Source: Glycine soja
Taxonomy: Eukaryota > Streptophyta > Magnoliopsida > Fabales > Fabaceae
Reading direction: 5' to 3'
Length of the DNA stretch: 64,000 nucleotides
Assembly: GCF_004193775.1 (NCBI RefSeq)
Contig: NC_041002.1
Location: 17,975,535 to 18,039,534, forward strand
Part shown: positions 44,302-56,232 of the stretch, in pieces
Layout of the letters: the number at the start of each line of letters is the position of its first letter
How positions within the stretch are numbered: position 1 is the stretch's first letter
Program-made: the position numbers and the translations under genes
The notes under the pieces: generated by a model
What the model saw: only the letters and a program-made list of their open reading frames with translations
Databases searched by the model: none
Told to the model about the DNA's origin: nothing

Positions 44302-47300
44302 TGATGCAATCCTACCCCGCAAGGGCATTGGCTAGAAGACTCCTAGTAGATTGAGCTACAGATCTAAGGGAAGGCCCTAGGGTTCTCATGAGCCTTAGGG
44401 TAGATTTTGAGCCCATGGGCTAAGTATGAACCCGCTTATCTTTGTAAATATCCCAATTTTCGTAAACTAGATTAAAAAAGATTGTTATTTATAAATAAAT
44501 AGAGTTTTAAAAAAATGATGAGATTTTATAAATAAATAAATAAGGAGATATAATTATTAATTAAAATAATGATTTGAGAGAAAATAAAAAGGGTATTTTA
44601 TTTATTTGTTTGATAGAGAATAAAATAAAGTTTGTTTTTATAAAATAATAAATAAATAGAGTAAATAATAGGTCGTAAATGCCCCTAGCGATAAATAACA
44701 ACATGATAGGTCAGTTTTCAGACTGACTCCTCAGTCTCCTCTGCCTCACAATTTCGTTTTTCTTTCTTCTCCCAAAACCCTCTCTTTTTTCCGCAGGCCA
44801 CCTAACCTGTCTTAGAAAAATGACGATCTTGGACTTGTTCACTGTTGGATCGTCGTGAAATTTGAACACTATGTTCGAAGCCCATTTTTGAGAATTCTCA
44901 CCGTTGGGAATTTTGATATCATGTTTGAGCTGAGAGAAGTACCTTTCGCATTGTAGCCTTTTCCTTTCCCGCAGAAACCCAGAACGGTCTCAGTAAAATT
45001 ATGATCCCGATTTCGTTAACCGTTGGATTTTCATGAAATTTAGATATGTTGTTTGAAATTCAATTTCGTACATGTTCACCGTTGGGATTTGCTTCGTAAA
45101 GGGAGAAAAAGGAATCGCATGAAGACAGTACAAGTGGAGGCTTCAATCTCTTCTCCGTCTCTCTAACGTTTGAGAATTCTATCGGAGCAGTCGAGAGAAT
45201 AACTGGAGGGATATCAGGGAACCGCTAGAGATGCTGCTATCGCTGGCTGAAGACACATGAGTCTGCTTAGAGGTAAGGGATGAGTTATTCACAATTGGGA
45301 ACTAGTGAGAACATGTGTAGGGATCCTTAGAGATATCAATTGGAACGAGTTTTTGGGTGTTTTTGCAATTTCATTTTATCCTTATAATTATTACAGTGAA
45401 TTATATATGTTTGACAGATCAATTGTTGTGAAATTGATATGCTATTGTGTTGAGCGTGAACCCTATAAATTGAGTACTTTTTATAATTAATATGAATTGA
45501 TGAAATAAAGTAAGGAGAAATTTAGAGAGAGATATTGATTTTGTATTTTCTCTTTTTCTTGCTGTTTAGATTTTTATATATAATTTAAAAAAATTAATAT
45601 CATAATTGAAACCGACCAATGTGTTCATATAATTATTTAGAATTTATGCATTGAAAGCTTACTTTGTAATTTGTTATTCAATATGATGTACGCTAGTTTA
45701 TATATATATATATATATATATAGAGGTAGTTATTTATATTAATAATTTATGTAAATAATATTCTAGAGTGTTATAGTATGATTCCAAAAATTATTAAGTG
45801 TTGGAGTTTGAGAATATTATGGTCAAATTTGATGAACATGTGTATGTTGTACCTTATGAATATCATTGGGAATGTTATGAGATGCTTGATGTGATGTTAT
45901 GAGATGTTAAAGTGTGGACATGATATTCGATTGTGAATAAGTGGATGTGTTAATACTTGATGTTACATTAATTATATCGTGAGCTATGAATTATACAATA
46001 ACCCGACCAGTGTTTATGCGCAGTGTTAAAGAGAAAGTGTAGGTTCCTAGTTAGGAACCAGTGTTAAATTATAGTGCAATTGTGTTAAACATGTTTGAAA
46101 CATGAGTGTGAGGTCGTGGTATTGTATAATTCATGAGCAGTGCTTATAAATGAAATATGTGATGAATTATGAAATGATATGTTGCCTTGAGATTATAATA
46201 TTGTTATTGAGATTGAGTAAAAGTGTAAAGTAGAACATGTGTTGAATTGTGAAATACGTGAAAACATGTGATGGTGGATTGTGACATTATGAGATGTGAA
46301 ATTGTGAATGAGTTTTGGTTGTGAATAAGTGTGTGATTAACTCTTGATGTGACATTATTTATGTTGTAAGCTATGAATTGTACAATAACCCGACCAGTGT
46401 TATCTTGAGAAAAGTGTAAATGCGCAGTGTTAAAGAGAAAGTGTAGGTTTCCTATTTAGGAACCAATGTTAAAGAGAAAGTGTAGGTTCCTATTTAGGAA
46501 CCAGTGCTAAATTGTAGCGCAATATGTTGTACGTGCTTAAGACACGAGTGTGAGGCCGTGGGTATTGTATAATTCACTAGCAGTGTCTGTGTGCTAAAAT
46601 GATTTTAGGGGTTGGACCTGAATCAGGAGGGAGAGGCCCTGACGGACTCTTCGGAGTGTAGGCCTTGGGGGTCACCGGGTTTGAGTGCTCCTTTAAGCCT
46701 ATGTTGATCCCATATGGTTGGAGCATTCTCGCAAAACATCATGACCCTGACTGGTCTCCCTATGATCTTACTTAGTGAGAGTGACCTGACAAACTCATTG
46801 TGTGGTGTGTCTTGTTATGTACTCCTAAGCGCCCCAGGGTGGTTTTTCACTGACATGGTACCACATTGCATATAGGCTTGAGTCTTAGCATAACTGTCTC
46901 ATGCGCTTGCTAATTATTTATTATGAAATTGAGGTGTTATTATGTCTTGATCAGAGCGTGTGATTCTTGTGTAATGTGATTGATGATTGAAAAGTGTGAT
47001 TGATGGATGAAAAGTGAACTTTGAATGACAAAGTGGTAGAATTACATGAATTACGTGTAAGTAAGTTTTATTTGGTTTATATGATATGTATATCTAGTTG
47101 TCTTGTTTCTCTATTAGTTAGGAATGTGATAACTCACTCCCGGTTTGTTGTTTGTGTTTGGATCCTGTGATGATCTTGAACTTTGTGTTCGGGGGAGCAG
47201 ATGACTAGGTGAACTGCTTTAAGGAATATTGTGCTGAAGGACGTCGAGACACAACACTCTGATAGGATGTGACATTGGGATATAAGGTTTTATATTAATT

Positions 47301-47506
47301 CTATGAAGTCTCAGACGGCCTTGTTTGAGCCGATGACTTTATTATTTATTTGGACAATTTTAAAAATGATGTAGAAGAAAGTGATTGTGAACCTTTTATC
47401 CCTTTGAAAGACTTGTATTTAAAAATGTAAAAAAAAAATACTTTTAATTAATATTTGAATTTTTATTCCTTTGTTAGTATATAGATGAGGGGTAGAGGGT
47501 GTCACA
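44302..47506 (-). mobile_element. Solo LTR of a Tekay/Del-like chromovirus, 3.2 kb
   Basis: On the minus strand it starts TGTGACACCCTCTACCCCTC at 47506 and ends GGATTGCATCA at 44302, as in Tekay/Del elements. Neither a primer site nor a polypurine tract flanks it. The flanks CATAG and TGTGT do not match, so a duplication is absent and one end may be rearranged. Internal direct repeats include two copies of AACCCGACCAGTGTT with GTGTTAAAGAGAAAGTGTAGG (about 45,955-46,170 and 46,330-46,590). Confidence 0.7.
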
Positions 47507-47544
47507 TGTGTAGCTAAGCTCTAGCTTCACTACTACAAAAAGCA

Positions 47545-47995
47545 GTTTTAACATCAGTTTATTAACATCGGTTTTGGACAAAACCGATGTTAAGTTAAAC
47601 GCGGTGGCATATTTGTAAATAAAGTATTATTCTTAACATCAGTTTTCCAAAAAATCGATGTTAATGCATACACATTAACATCGGTTTTTGAAAAATCGAT
47701 GTTAACATCATTAGTTAACATCGGTTTTTCAAAAACCGATGTTAACGTATGATATGTTAACATCGGTTTTTCAAAAAACCGATGTTAATGCATACACGTT
47801 AACATCGGTTTTTTGGAAAACCGATGTTAATGCATACACGTTAACATCGGTTTTTTGAAAAACCGATGTTAACATGTGATACGTTAACATTGGTTTTCCA
47901 AAAAAACCGATGTTAATGTATACACGTTAACATCCGTTTTTCAAAAACCGATGTTAACATTAGTTAACATCGGTTTTTGAAAAAACCGATGTTAA
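47545..47995. repeat. Left subterminal hairpin array of the CACTA element (about ten units)
   Basis: About ten inverted units pair AACATCGGTTTT with AAAACCGATGTT around a short loop, separated by spacers such as AATGCATACACG. Such subterminal repeats bind the TnpA-type protein in En/Spm and set transposition competence. Confidence 0.92.
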
Positions 47996-50900
47996 TATAA
48001 ACTTTTTTTTAATTATTTATATATTTAAAAAAAAACATATATTGCGTTATTAATTATATTTTAATTAAAAAAATAATAATTAATAAACAATAATAAATTC
48101 AAAAGGTAAACATTTAAAAATTAAAATAAATTTTTAAAATGAATTCAAAAAAATCTTCATAAAAAGGTAAATGGAGAATATTGTTTAAAAATTCTATGAA
48201 ATCCTACTATATTTATGTTATCGTATTATCTTTAAATTAAAAATAAATTAAAATATTTGTATATATTAATTTGATTTATTGAAAATATATGTTACAGTGG
48301 TTTAATTTAAATAATTATAGTTATCTCATATATTTGTAGGATTTAAAAAAAAATGATATTTTCATTATTTCTAAACAAAATTTTCAGAACAAAAATAAAA
48401 ATATTTTCATGAGACACGAAAATTATGTTTTAAGTCTTTAAATTTAGAGTTTTTCCGTAAAAAAGCATTTTGCCAGTACGAGTGGCGGGAACCGCCACAT
48501 GGACAGCAACTCGCCAACTCCACTGGCGAGTCCCCCTCAAAAACAGACCCCCTGGAAAAAGTTTCAAAACAGCCCCTTTTTGGGAATTAGTTTCTAAAAG
48601 GGACCTAGTTTGAGCAATTTGCCGCAGGGTTACTAACAAATATGAAATATATGTCAAGTTCACTAAATAAAACGTTACCCAAAGAAAAGACTTCAAAAAG
48701 AAAATATGAAATATTATATTTATTAAAATAATATATAATCAACTTAAATAATATGATAAATGATATATTCATTGTTGGACTTTAATTACATGTATGACTT
48801 TTCATTTTTTATAATTTTTTTAAAATATTATTATAACATTTAATATATGAAAATATTTATGTTTCTTATTATTATTTAGAAGAAAAAATCATATAAAGTA
48901 TATGTCGAATAATAAAATTTAAATATATAACTTTTATTACTTAAAGTAACATATACCAAGGACAATATTTTTCCCCAAAACTTTCAGAAATAAACATATA
49001 GTTTCAAATGCATAAAAAAATCCCCACAAATAAAAAAAAGGCATTTTGTGGATCATTTATGTGATAAAATATATAGCACTGTCGTGTATCCTCGATTGAA
49101 TCATTTCCCCATGCTTGATTGAATAATTATAGAAATATTCATATTAAATTAAAGGATTCTTATATATTTTGTAAAAAAAAAATCCTTTATTACTAAAAAA
49201 AATAAAATAACCTGTGATTTAGTAAAATTGATGTTTTAGCAAAACCTAAACCCCAAATCTTTTCACGCAGTCTCTCTCTCTCATGCTCTCGCCACCACAA
49301 AAATGGTGCTTCCTTGAAACTTGGTGAAACCTAGGTAAGTGAAATGCGGTTTTATCTCTTCCTTGTTTTGCTGTGCAGTTTCATTTTTCTACCATTCTTA
49401 TATTGATTTTGTGTTGGAAGCATAGCAGGGACCACGCGTAGCAGGGACCACGAGGACAAGGAGTGGCCGCGGGTGAGGGTCGATAACGCTAACCGAATTT
49501 TGTTACGCTTTTGTCACGTGTATATAATGCTTGTTCGAATCGATTCTGCATTTTTTTTCTTTTCAAACTAACATTTCTTTGTTGCTTTTAGCTATACGTT
49601 TTGCTGCAGCTTTCCTCGGGACCTTGTCGGCGACCGTACCCGTTGGATGAACAATGCGAAGAGGTATGTTTGTTGAATAGTATTTTTTTTGGAGGAAAAA
49701 GAAGGAATCATGTTAAGTCCGTCTTTTGTGTTTATTTTTTTTATTATTGCGTAGGTAAGGTTGAAACCTAAAAATTCAAAATTCAAAATTGATTTAGCCA
49801 TTGATCTGGAGTCAGATAATATTGACAAAGAGTTTGCCAACAAATACAACACCACGAAGCAGGTTTGTTCGTTATCTCTTACAATGTTAACCCGATGATG
49901 CTCCTAAGTTAACAAACTACAAAAGTAAAACTAAAATAACTGATGTGTTTTGTTAAATATGTGATAGCGAAGGTTCCAGGGCTCCTTGCCTCTGAAATTA
50001 GCAATTTAATTTCCCAAGATATATCAGTGCTCCCTGATAATATGTGTGCTACTTGTTTAAAATTAACAGCCATCAAAATGCTTATTTGTTGGTTCCACTT
50101 GCTGGTGCTACGAATGGTGTGTGAAATAGATATAAGTATAATGTAAAATACCAAAAGAGATTATACTTAGGCATTTTCGTCCTATTTATACCACTCTCAA
50201 TTTTGTTATTTTGGTGTTTCTTACACACGGTGAGGTGGGAAATTCCTCTAAAGGCGATTCTCATAACAATCACTACCTCTGGCAAATCTTAGGTTATCAT
50301 CCGGTGCTTCGTGGTTGTAACAAGGTTCATCCTTTATTAGGATATTCTTGATATAGGCTTTTGGGCCTAGCTATTGGGTTTAGGAAAGTGGAATGTTTGA
50401 CAACTAATTATTGAACTTGATGCAGTTTGCTTTGTGGTCTGTTAGGTAAAAATTGTAGATGCCATTTAATTTTTACTAACTTGATGTTTCAGGTGCATGT
50501 GGATGCCCGTTGGTCCCACCTCCTCAAGTTCGTTGTTTTCCCTATAATCAAGTAAGTATCTACGAATTGAACAATTGAACTCCATTTCAATGCTATTTCT
50601 ATTTGTTAATATAACCACATTTATATAATTTATCTTTACTAGTTAACTAAATTATTTGCCAGAGTGATGCTAATTAGATATTCTCATCAAATGACAGAAT
50701 ACACCTGGACTGCCTTTTTATATAAATTAAAATTAATTTATACATAAATTAAATATAACATTGTGATGCTACGATAATTTAAAATTAATTTATACATAAT
50801 TATTTGCCAAAGTGATGCTATGTCGTTAAATTTTATATGGATAAGGTGATATATAGTGACATACTATCATTTTCTATTAAGCCATGATTATCAATTACCT

Positions 50901-51231
50901 TTCCATTTTATTTTTTAGTTAATTGAATTTTTTAACTAGTATAACAACCATTTTATAAAATTTATTTATGTTTGACTTACTCTGCATCTACCTCTAAAGA
51001 AACAGGGAGAAATTTCTTTATTTCTTTATTTCTTTATTTTTCATGTCTATTTAGCTTAATTAAAAAACTCCACTTCTGTTTTAAAAAAAAAGACTCACAC
51101 TTTTTTTTATTTTTAAATCAGTATCCTAAGATAAATAATAGTAAACGTTTAATATTTAATAATAAAAGTATCATTTTATCGTCCCTTAATTAACGTTGAT
51201 TGAATACTGCTTATTTGATCTTAATGTATTA

Positions 51232-51309
<78 letters not shown>

Positions 51310-51903
51310 ATGCAGTAAATAACTTTAGTGTATGCCCATCACGATAAGTATATAATTAATGAATTTAATTAAACTACTGTTATGTTTCTTTGTTAGTTAG
51401 TTTTAGGATGGTTGAACCATGATTTTTTGAAATTAGAAAAAATCTTATTTAATTTTGAATTTAATTAAAATATTTTTCAATAAAAAAATTATTAGTTTGG
51501 CCTCGAATATAAACCAAAAAATATAAATTCACAATAGTAAAAAATGTTAGTTAACTTTATTTAATTTCATCAATGTCATTTGAAAAACTGAAATTCATTT
51601 CCTAAACAATCCTCTTTACGCTCTCACCAAAGTAATAAATAATAAATAAATAGCTATTGGCTCACGATTGCTCTGTAACAATTTTTTATTTTATTTTTTA
51701 TAGTTATTCCAACGAACATAAATTGATTAATTAATTAATTAATTAATTAATCATACTTGGTTAAACAGGCTATCTGTTGAGAAGCTAGCTTCCACTGTGC
51801 TTTGGAAACTCTCCACTCCATGCAGCTATACTGAAACGGAGTCCTGGTATTCCTTCTAATTCACACCAAATTACTAGCTTGATTTTTTTTTCCCGCACAT
51901 TAA

Positions 51904-51938
<35 letters not shown>

Positions 51939-53295
51939 GGTATTTTAGTTTAACTAAGAACTTAGTTTATAACTTATAGAACTGGATTTATGATATTATT
52001 ATATGATTTGCTTCAGGCACTTAAACATCACAAAAAAAATTAATTCACGAGTAGATCGATTTGAAGTTCACGTCACATCAGCCTTAAAGTTCCATTAGAA
52101 TAAGATATGATGATTTGAATTTCACGTCATTATTCATGAAAATGTCACAATAAATAGAGCCATACACAATCAATAACTTTCACCCCAAGATACCACTTGA
52201 AAACCCAGCATGGCCATATACATTTCAGTATTTAACAAATGTCAGTACATGTCTACAGTAAAGCACATTTCTCTGATGAGAAAAATTCTTTTAATTTTAT
52301 GAAATTAAGAGTTCAAAGATAGTTCTTGGTATCCAATATCATTTTATGACTCCCTTCCAATGAAAGAGAATTCATTAAGTATGAACCACAAACTAATAGT
52401 AAGAACTAAGTAAATATGAGTGTAATACATGATACTTCTGAAGAGCAGTCCAAGACTGGAAATCCTTCCACTGACCCAACATAAGACACCTGCGAGTAAC
52501 AAAAACAAAATTAAGTACAAAATGAACACGATATCCCATGTTATGCGAATTTCAGAATCTCGAGTCAAATTGTGTTAAATTTAAGAACTCTCCTTTCTAG
52601 AATAAATTTAATATAATTTAGAATAAATTGTTCTCATATCTTCTGAGCGCTTATTATACTTAATCTTACTCTTTTTTTTATCATACGCAAGATTGTCTTA
52701 TGTAGGTGTTCATTCAATTATTTCTTTGATTCTTGCTTTCATTTTGGACCGTGCTACTCATCATCACAGGTACAAATGTTTGTTACCAATGAATATTTTT
52801 ATTACGTGTTCACTGCCATTAATGACAATTGATATATGCTATACAAATTGTGTTCATGATGAGTGAACCTTAGATTCCCGTTTGAGATTGGATGCAATGA
52901 TTCTTGCGGATAGTTTGCATTAATCATTGTATTCAATCTTGAATTGTCCGTTTGGAAAGTTTGGGGAGACTGATATTTTTATAGTAGATTCATGTGTTAA
53001 GGTTAAAATTATTTTGTTTAATTTGATGAAATTTTGGTAATGCATTTCTAGTTGTTCTCTGAGTGCATACTTGATTATCGGGAAGTTAATTTCACCGATT
53101 TCATGTCGTGTACTTGGAGACCAATGCGAAATGCTGCCAAAATTTTGTCAAATTTAACAAAATAGAATTAACCCTGATGTATGAAGCTACCATAAAAGAC
53201 GATCTTCCTGAATGGGATAGGGTCACACCTTTAATAAAAAAGTGAGATTTTCATGCATTGAATAACTTTGAGAGTATGACCGAGTTATTACTTAG
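47996..53295 (+). other. CACTA interior upstream of the transposase, with exon-like pieces
   Basis: Mostly AT-rich. Between 49,280 and 51,850 several splice-bounded, GC-richer segments occur: 49,601-49,662 ending AAGAG before GTATGT; about 49,771-49,862 with FKIDLAIDLESDNIDKEF and ending AAGCAG before GTTTGT; 50,493-50,551; and 51,769-51,847 with LSVEKLASTVLWKLSTPC. They may be untranslated leader exons of the transposase gene or captured host sequence. I could not assign a family. 48,430-48,600 is a short GC-richer stretch of unknown nature. Confidence 0.4.
51235..51305. repeat. (AT)n microsatellite, about 71 bp
   Basis: Alternating TA run inside the CACTA interior; smaller runs occur at 45,699-45,722 and 51,907-51,932, and TTAA repeats near 51,722-51,750. 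Confidence 0.95.
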
Positions 53296-56128
53296 ATGGA
53301 TCGAAGTTGGATGAATGAAAGTCGCATCAGCCCAGAATATGAGGAAGGCGTCGAGCAATTCTTACAATTTGCTTCACAAAGAGGTCAACCGGATGAAGAT
53401 GGAAAATATTATTGTCCTTGCATCAATTGTTTGAACGGAAGACGACAAATACTGGATGACATACGAGAGCATCTGTTGTGTGATGGAATTAAGAGAAATT
53501 ATACGACGTGGATATGGCATGGTGAAATGACAGACATTCAGAGTGGGCAACAATCCGAACCGTTTGATGTAGAAATGGGAGATCGCTTGGAGGATATGAT
53601 TCGTGACCTTGGACAAGAGTCTTTCCAGCAAGCACATGCCCCTGTGTATGAAAGATTGCAGGGTGACTCAAAGAAGCCTTTGTATTCGGGGTGCAACAAT
53701 TCCTTGACGCTATTGTCGGCGGTGTTAAGTCTGGTTAATGTCAAGGCCAGATATGGATGGAGTGACAAAAGCTTTACTTCATTGCTTCAAATAGTGCACG
53801 ATCTGCTTCCACAGGATAACACATTGCCTAAAAGCTACTATCAGGCAAAGAAGATATTGTGTCCGATGGGTATGGAGTATCAGAAGATTCATGCTTGCCC
53901 TAATGATTGCATACTGTACAAACATGAATTTGAAGAAATGTCAAAATGCCCTAGGTGTGGGGCGTCACGGTACAAGGTGAAGGATGATGAGGACTGCAGT
54001 TCTGATGAAAACTCAAAGAAGGGCCCTCCAGCGAAGGTGTTGTGGTATCTTCCCATCATTCCAAGGTTTAAGCATTTATTTGCTAATGAGGACGACGCAA
54101 AAGATCTTACCTGGCATGCAAATGGGAGAAAATCTGATGGAATGGTCCGTCATCCAGCTGATTGCTCCCAGTGGAGGAAGATTGATAGTTTGTATCTGAA
54201 TTTCGGCAAAGAGGCAAGAAATCTTAGACTTGGACTAGCCAGTGATGGAATGAATCCATATGGCAATTTAAACACTCAACACAGTTCATGGCCAGTTCTA
54301 CTAGTAATTTACAATTTTCCGCCTTGGTTGTGCATGAAGCGAAAATACATGATGTTGTCTATGATGATATCAGGCCCAAGACAACCAGGAAATGACATTG
54401 ATATTTATCTAAGTCCGTTGATTGAAGACCTGAGAAAGTTGTGGGATGAGGGGGTTTTAGTGTTTGATGGGTTTCGCAAGGAGACTTTTCAAATGCGTGC
54501 AATGCTATTTTGTACCATTAATGACTTTCCAGCATATGGGAATCTCAACGGTTACAGTGTTAAGGGTCATCTTGCATGCCCCATCTGTGAAGAAGACACA
54601 AGCTACATACAACTGAAACATGGTAGAAAAACAGTGTACACTAGACATCGCCGTTTTCTAAAAGCTCATCACCCTTACAGAAGATTGAAAAAAGCTTTTA
54701 ATGGAAGTTAAGAGCGCGGACACCGTTAACTGGTGAGCAGGTCTTCCAGCGGGTTGAACACCTAAATACTGTATTTGGAAAGACCCAAAAGAAGGATAAA
54801 AGTAAGAGTTGCATATGGAAGAAAAGGTCCATTTTCTTTGATCTTCCGTACTGGTCTGATCTAGATGTTAGACATTGTATTGATGTTATGCATGTAGAGA
54901 AAAATGTATGTGACAGTGTCATTAGGACACTCCTTAACATTCAGGGCAAGACGAAAGATGGTCTAAATACCCGTCAAGATCTAGCTGACATGGGCATACG
55001 ATCGCAGTTGCATCCAAGGTCTGATGGTAAAAAAATATACTTGCCTCCAGCTTGTCATACTTTATCCAGAAAGGAGAAGATCAGTTTGTGCCAGTGTCTG
55101 CGCCAGGTTAAAGTACCACAAGGATACTCTTCAAATATTAAGAGCCTTGTGCAGTACAAGGAGCTTAAACTGGTGGGGTTAAAGTCTCATGATTGTCACG
55201 TGTTGATGCAACAATTGTTAGCCGTGGCCATACGAGACATTTTGCCTAACAAAGTCAGGTTAGCCATAACTCGCCTGTGCTTTTTCTTCAATGCCATATG
55301 TAGCAAAGTCCTTGATCCGGTCAAGTTTGATGACTTGGAAAACGAGGCTGTAATTATACTGTGCTAGTTGGAGATGTATTTTCCTCCTGCTTTCTTTGAC
55401 ATCATGGTCCACTTAATTGTTCACTTGGTCAGAGAAATCAAATGTTGTGGTCCTATTTATCTGCGCTGGATGTACCTGGTTGAGCACTACATGAAGATCT
55501 TAAAAGGGTATACCAAGAATCTACATCGTCCAGAAGCATCTATTGTTGAAAGGTACATCGCAGAAGAAGCCGTTGAATTTTGTTCAGAGTACATTGAAAA
55601 GGCTAAACCTGTTGGCCTTCCTGAGTCTCTCCATGATGACAGAGTGGGCGGTAAGGGTTCAAGAGGACTGCATGTTATCACTCCAAGTGTAGAAGATTTG
55701 TTACAAGCTCACTTGTATGTATTGAATAACAGTAATGAAGTTTTGCCATACATAGTTCAGCATGAACATTTACTGTTTGTGTTTTCAAATGTAAGTGGGT
55801 TGACAGCAACACCGGTGTGCGAACTGATGATGTAGGATTTACATTAGTAGACTTAAAGAAACTAGCTTACCAGAATGACCCTTTCATCATGGCAGAACAA
55901 GCTAAGCAAGTATTTTATGTGCAAGACCCTTGTGATGAAAGGTGGTCTGTGGTTCTAAACGGGAAAACAATTGGTGTTAATGTAGAAGATGATGATTCAT
56001 ACATGGACACTTATGTTAGTCCTTTGTCTATGCAAATGACTTCTAACAACGTCGGAGAAGAAGAAGCTGACGACGTTCATGCTAATCGTAATGATCATGA
56101 TGAAGGAGAATTAATTTACATCGTCTAA
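53296..56128 (+). pseudogene. CACTA TNP2-type transposase, broken by stops, shifts and a deletion
   Basis: It starts MDRSWMNESRISPEYEEGVE with the N-terminal transposon-associated domain (CPCINCLNGRR zinc-like motif, TWIWHGE). The Transposase_21 domain follows: YGWSDKSFTSLLQIVHDLLP, CPNDCILYKHEFEEMSKCPRCG, LGLASDGMNPYGN and VKGHLACPICEE. Defects: TAA at 54,709-54,711 with a frame change just after it; TAG at 55,365-55,367 with the frame resuming; and near 55,776 an abrupt jump with loss of roughly 100 codons plus a shift into the C-terminal frame (55,817-56,128). TNP2 is the nuclear transposase that cuts at CACTA ends. Confidence 0.88.
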
Positions 56129-56232
56129 CGTAATTTTCTAATATAATATTTCATTTCGGTACATTCATTTACATAACTCTACAGTGTTTTTTGATAATAT
56201 TAACTAACTCAACTTTTTCTCTTTAAAGGACC

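Noticed and set aside
47545..47995. CRISPR-like array
   Set aside because: Short inverted repeats with similar spacers at a CACTA end in a plant genome; no spacer diversity and no cas genes.
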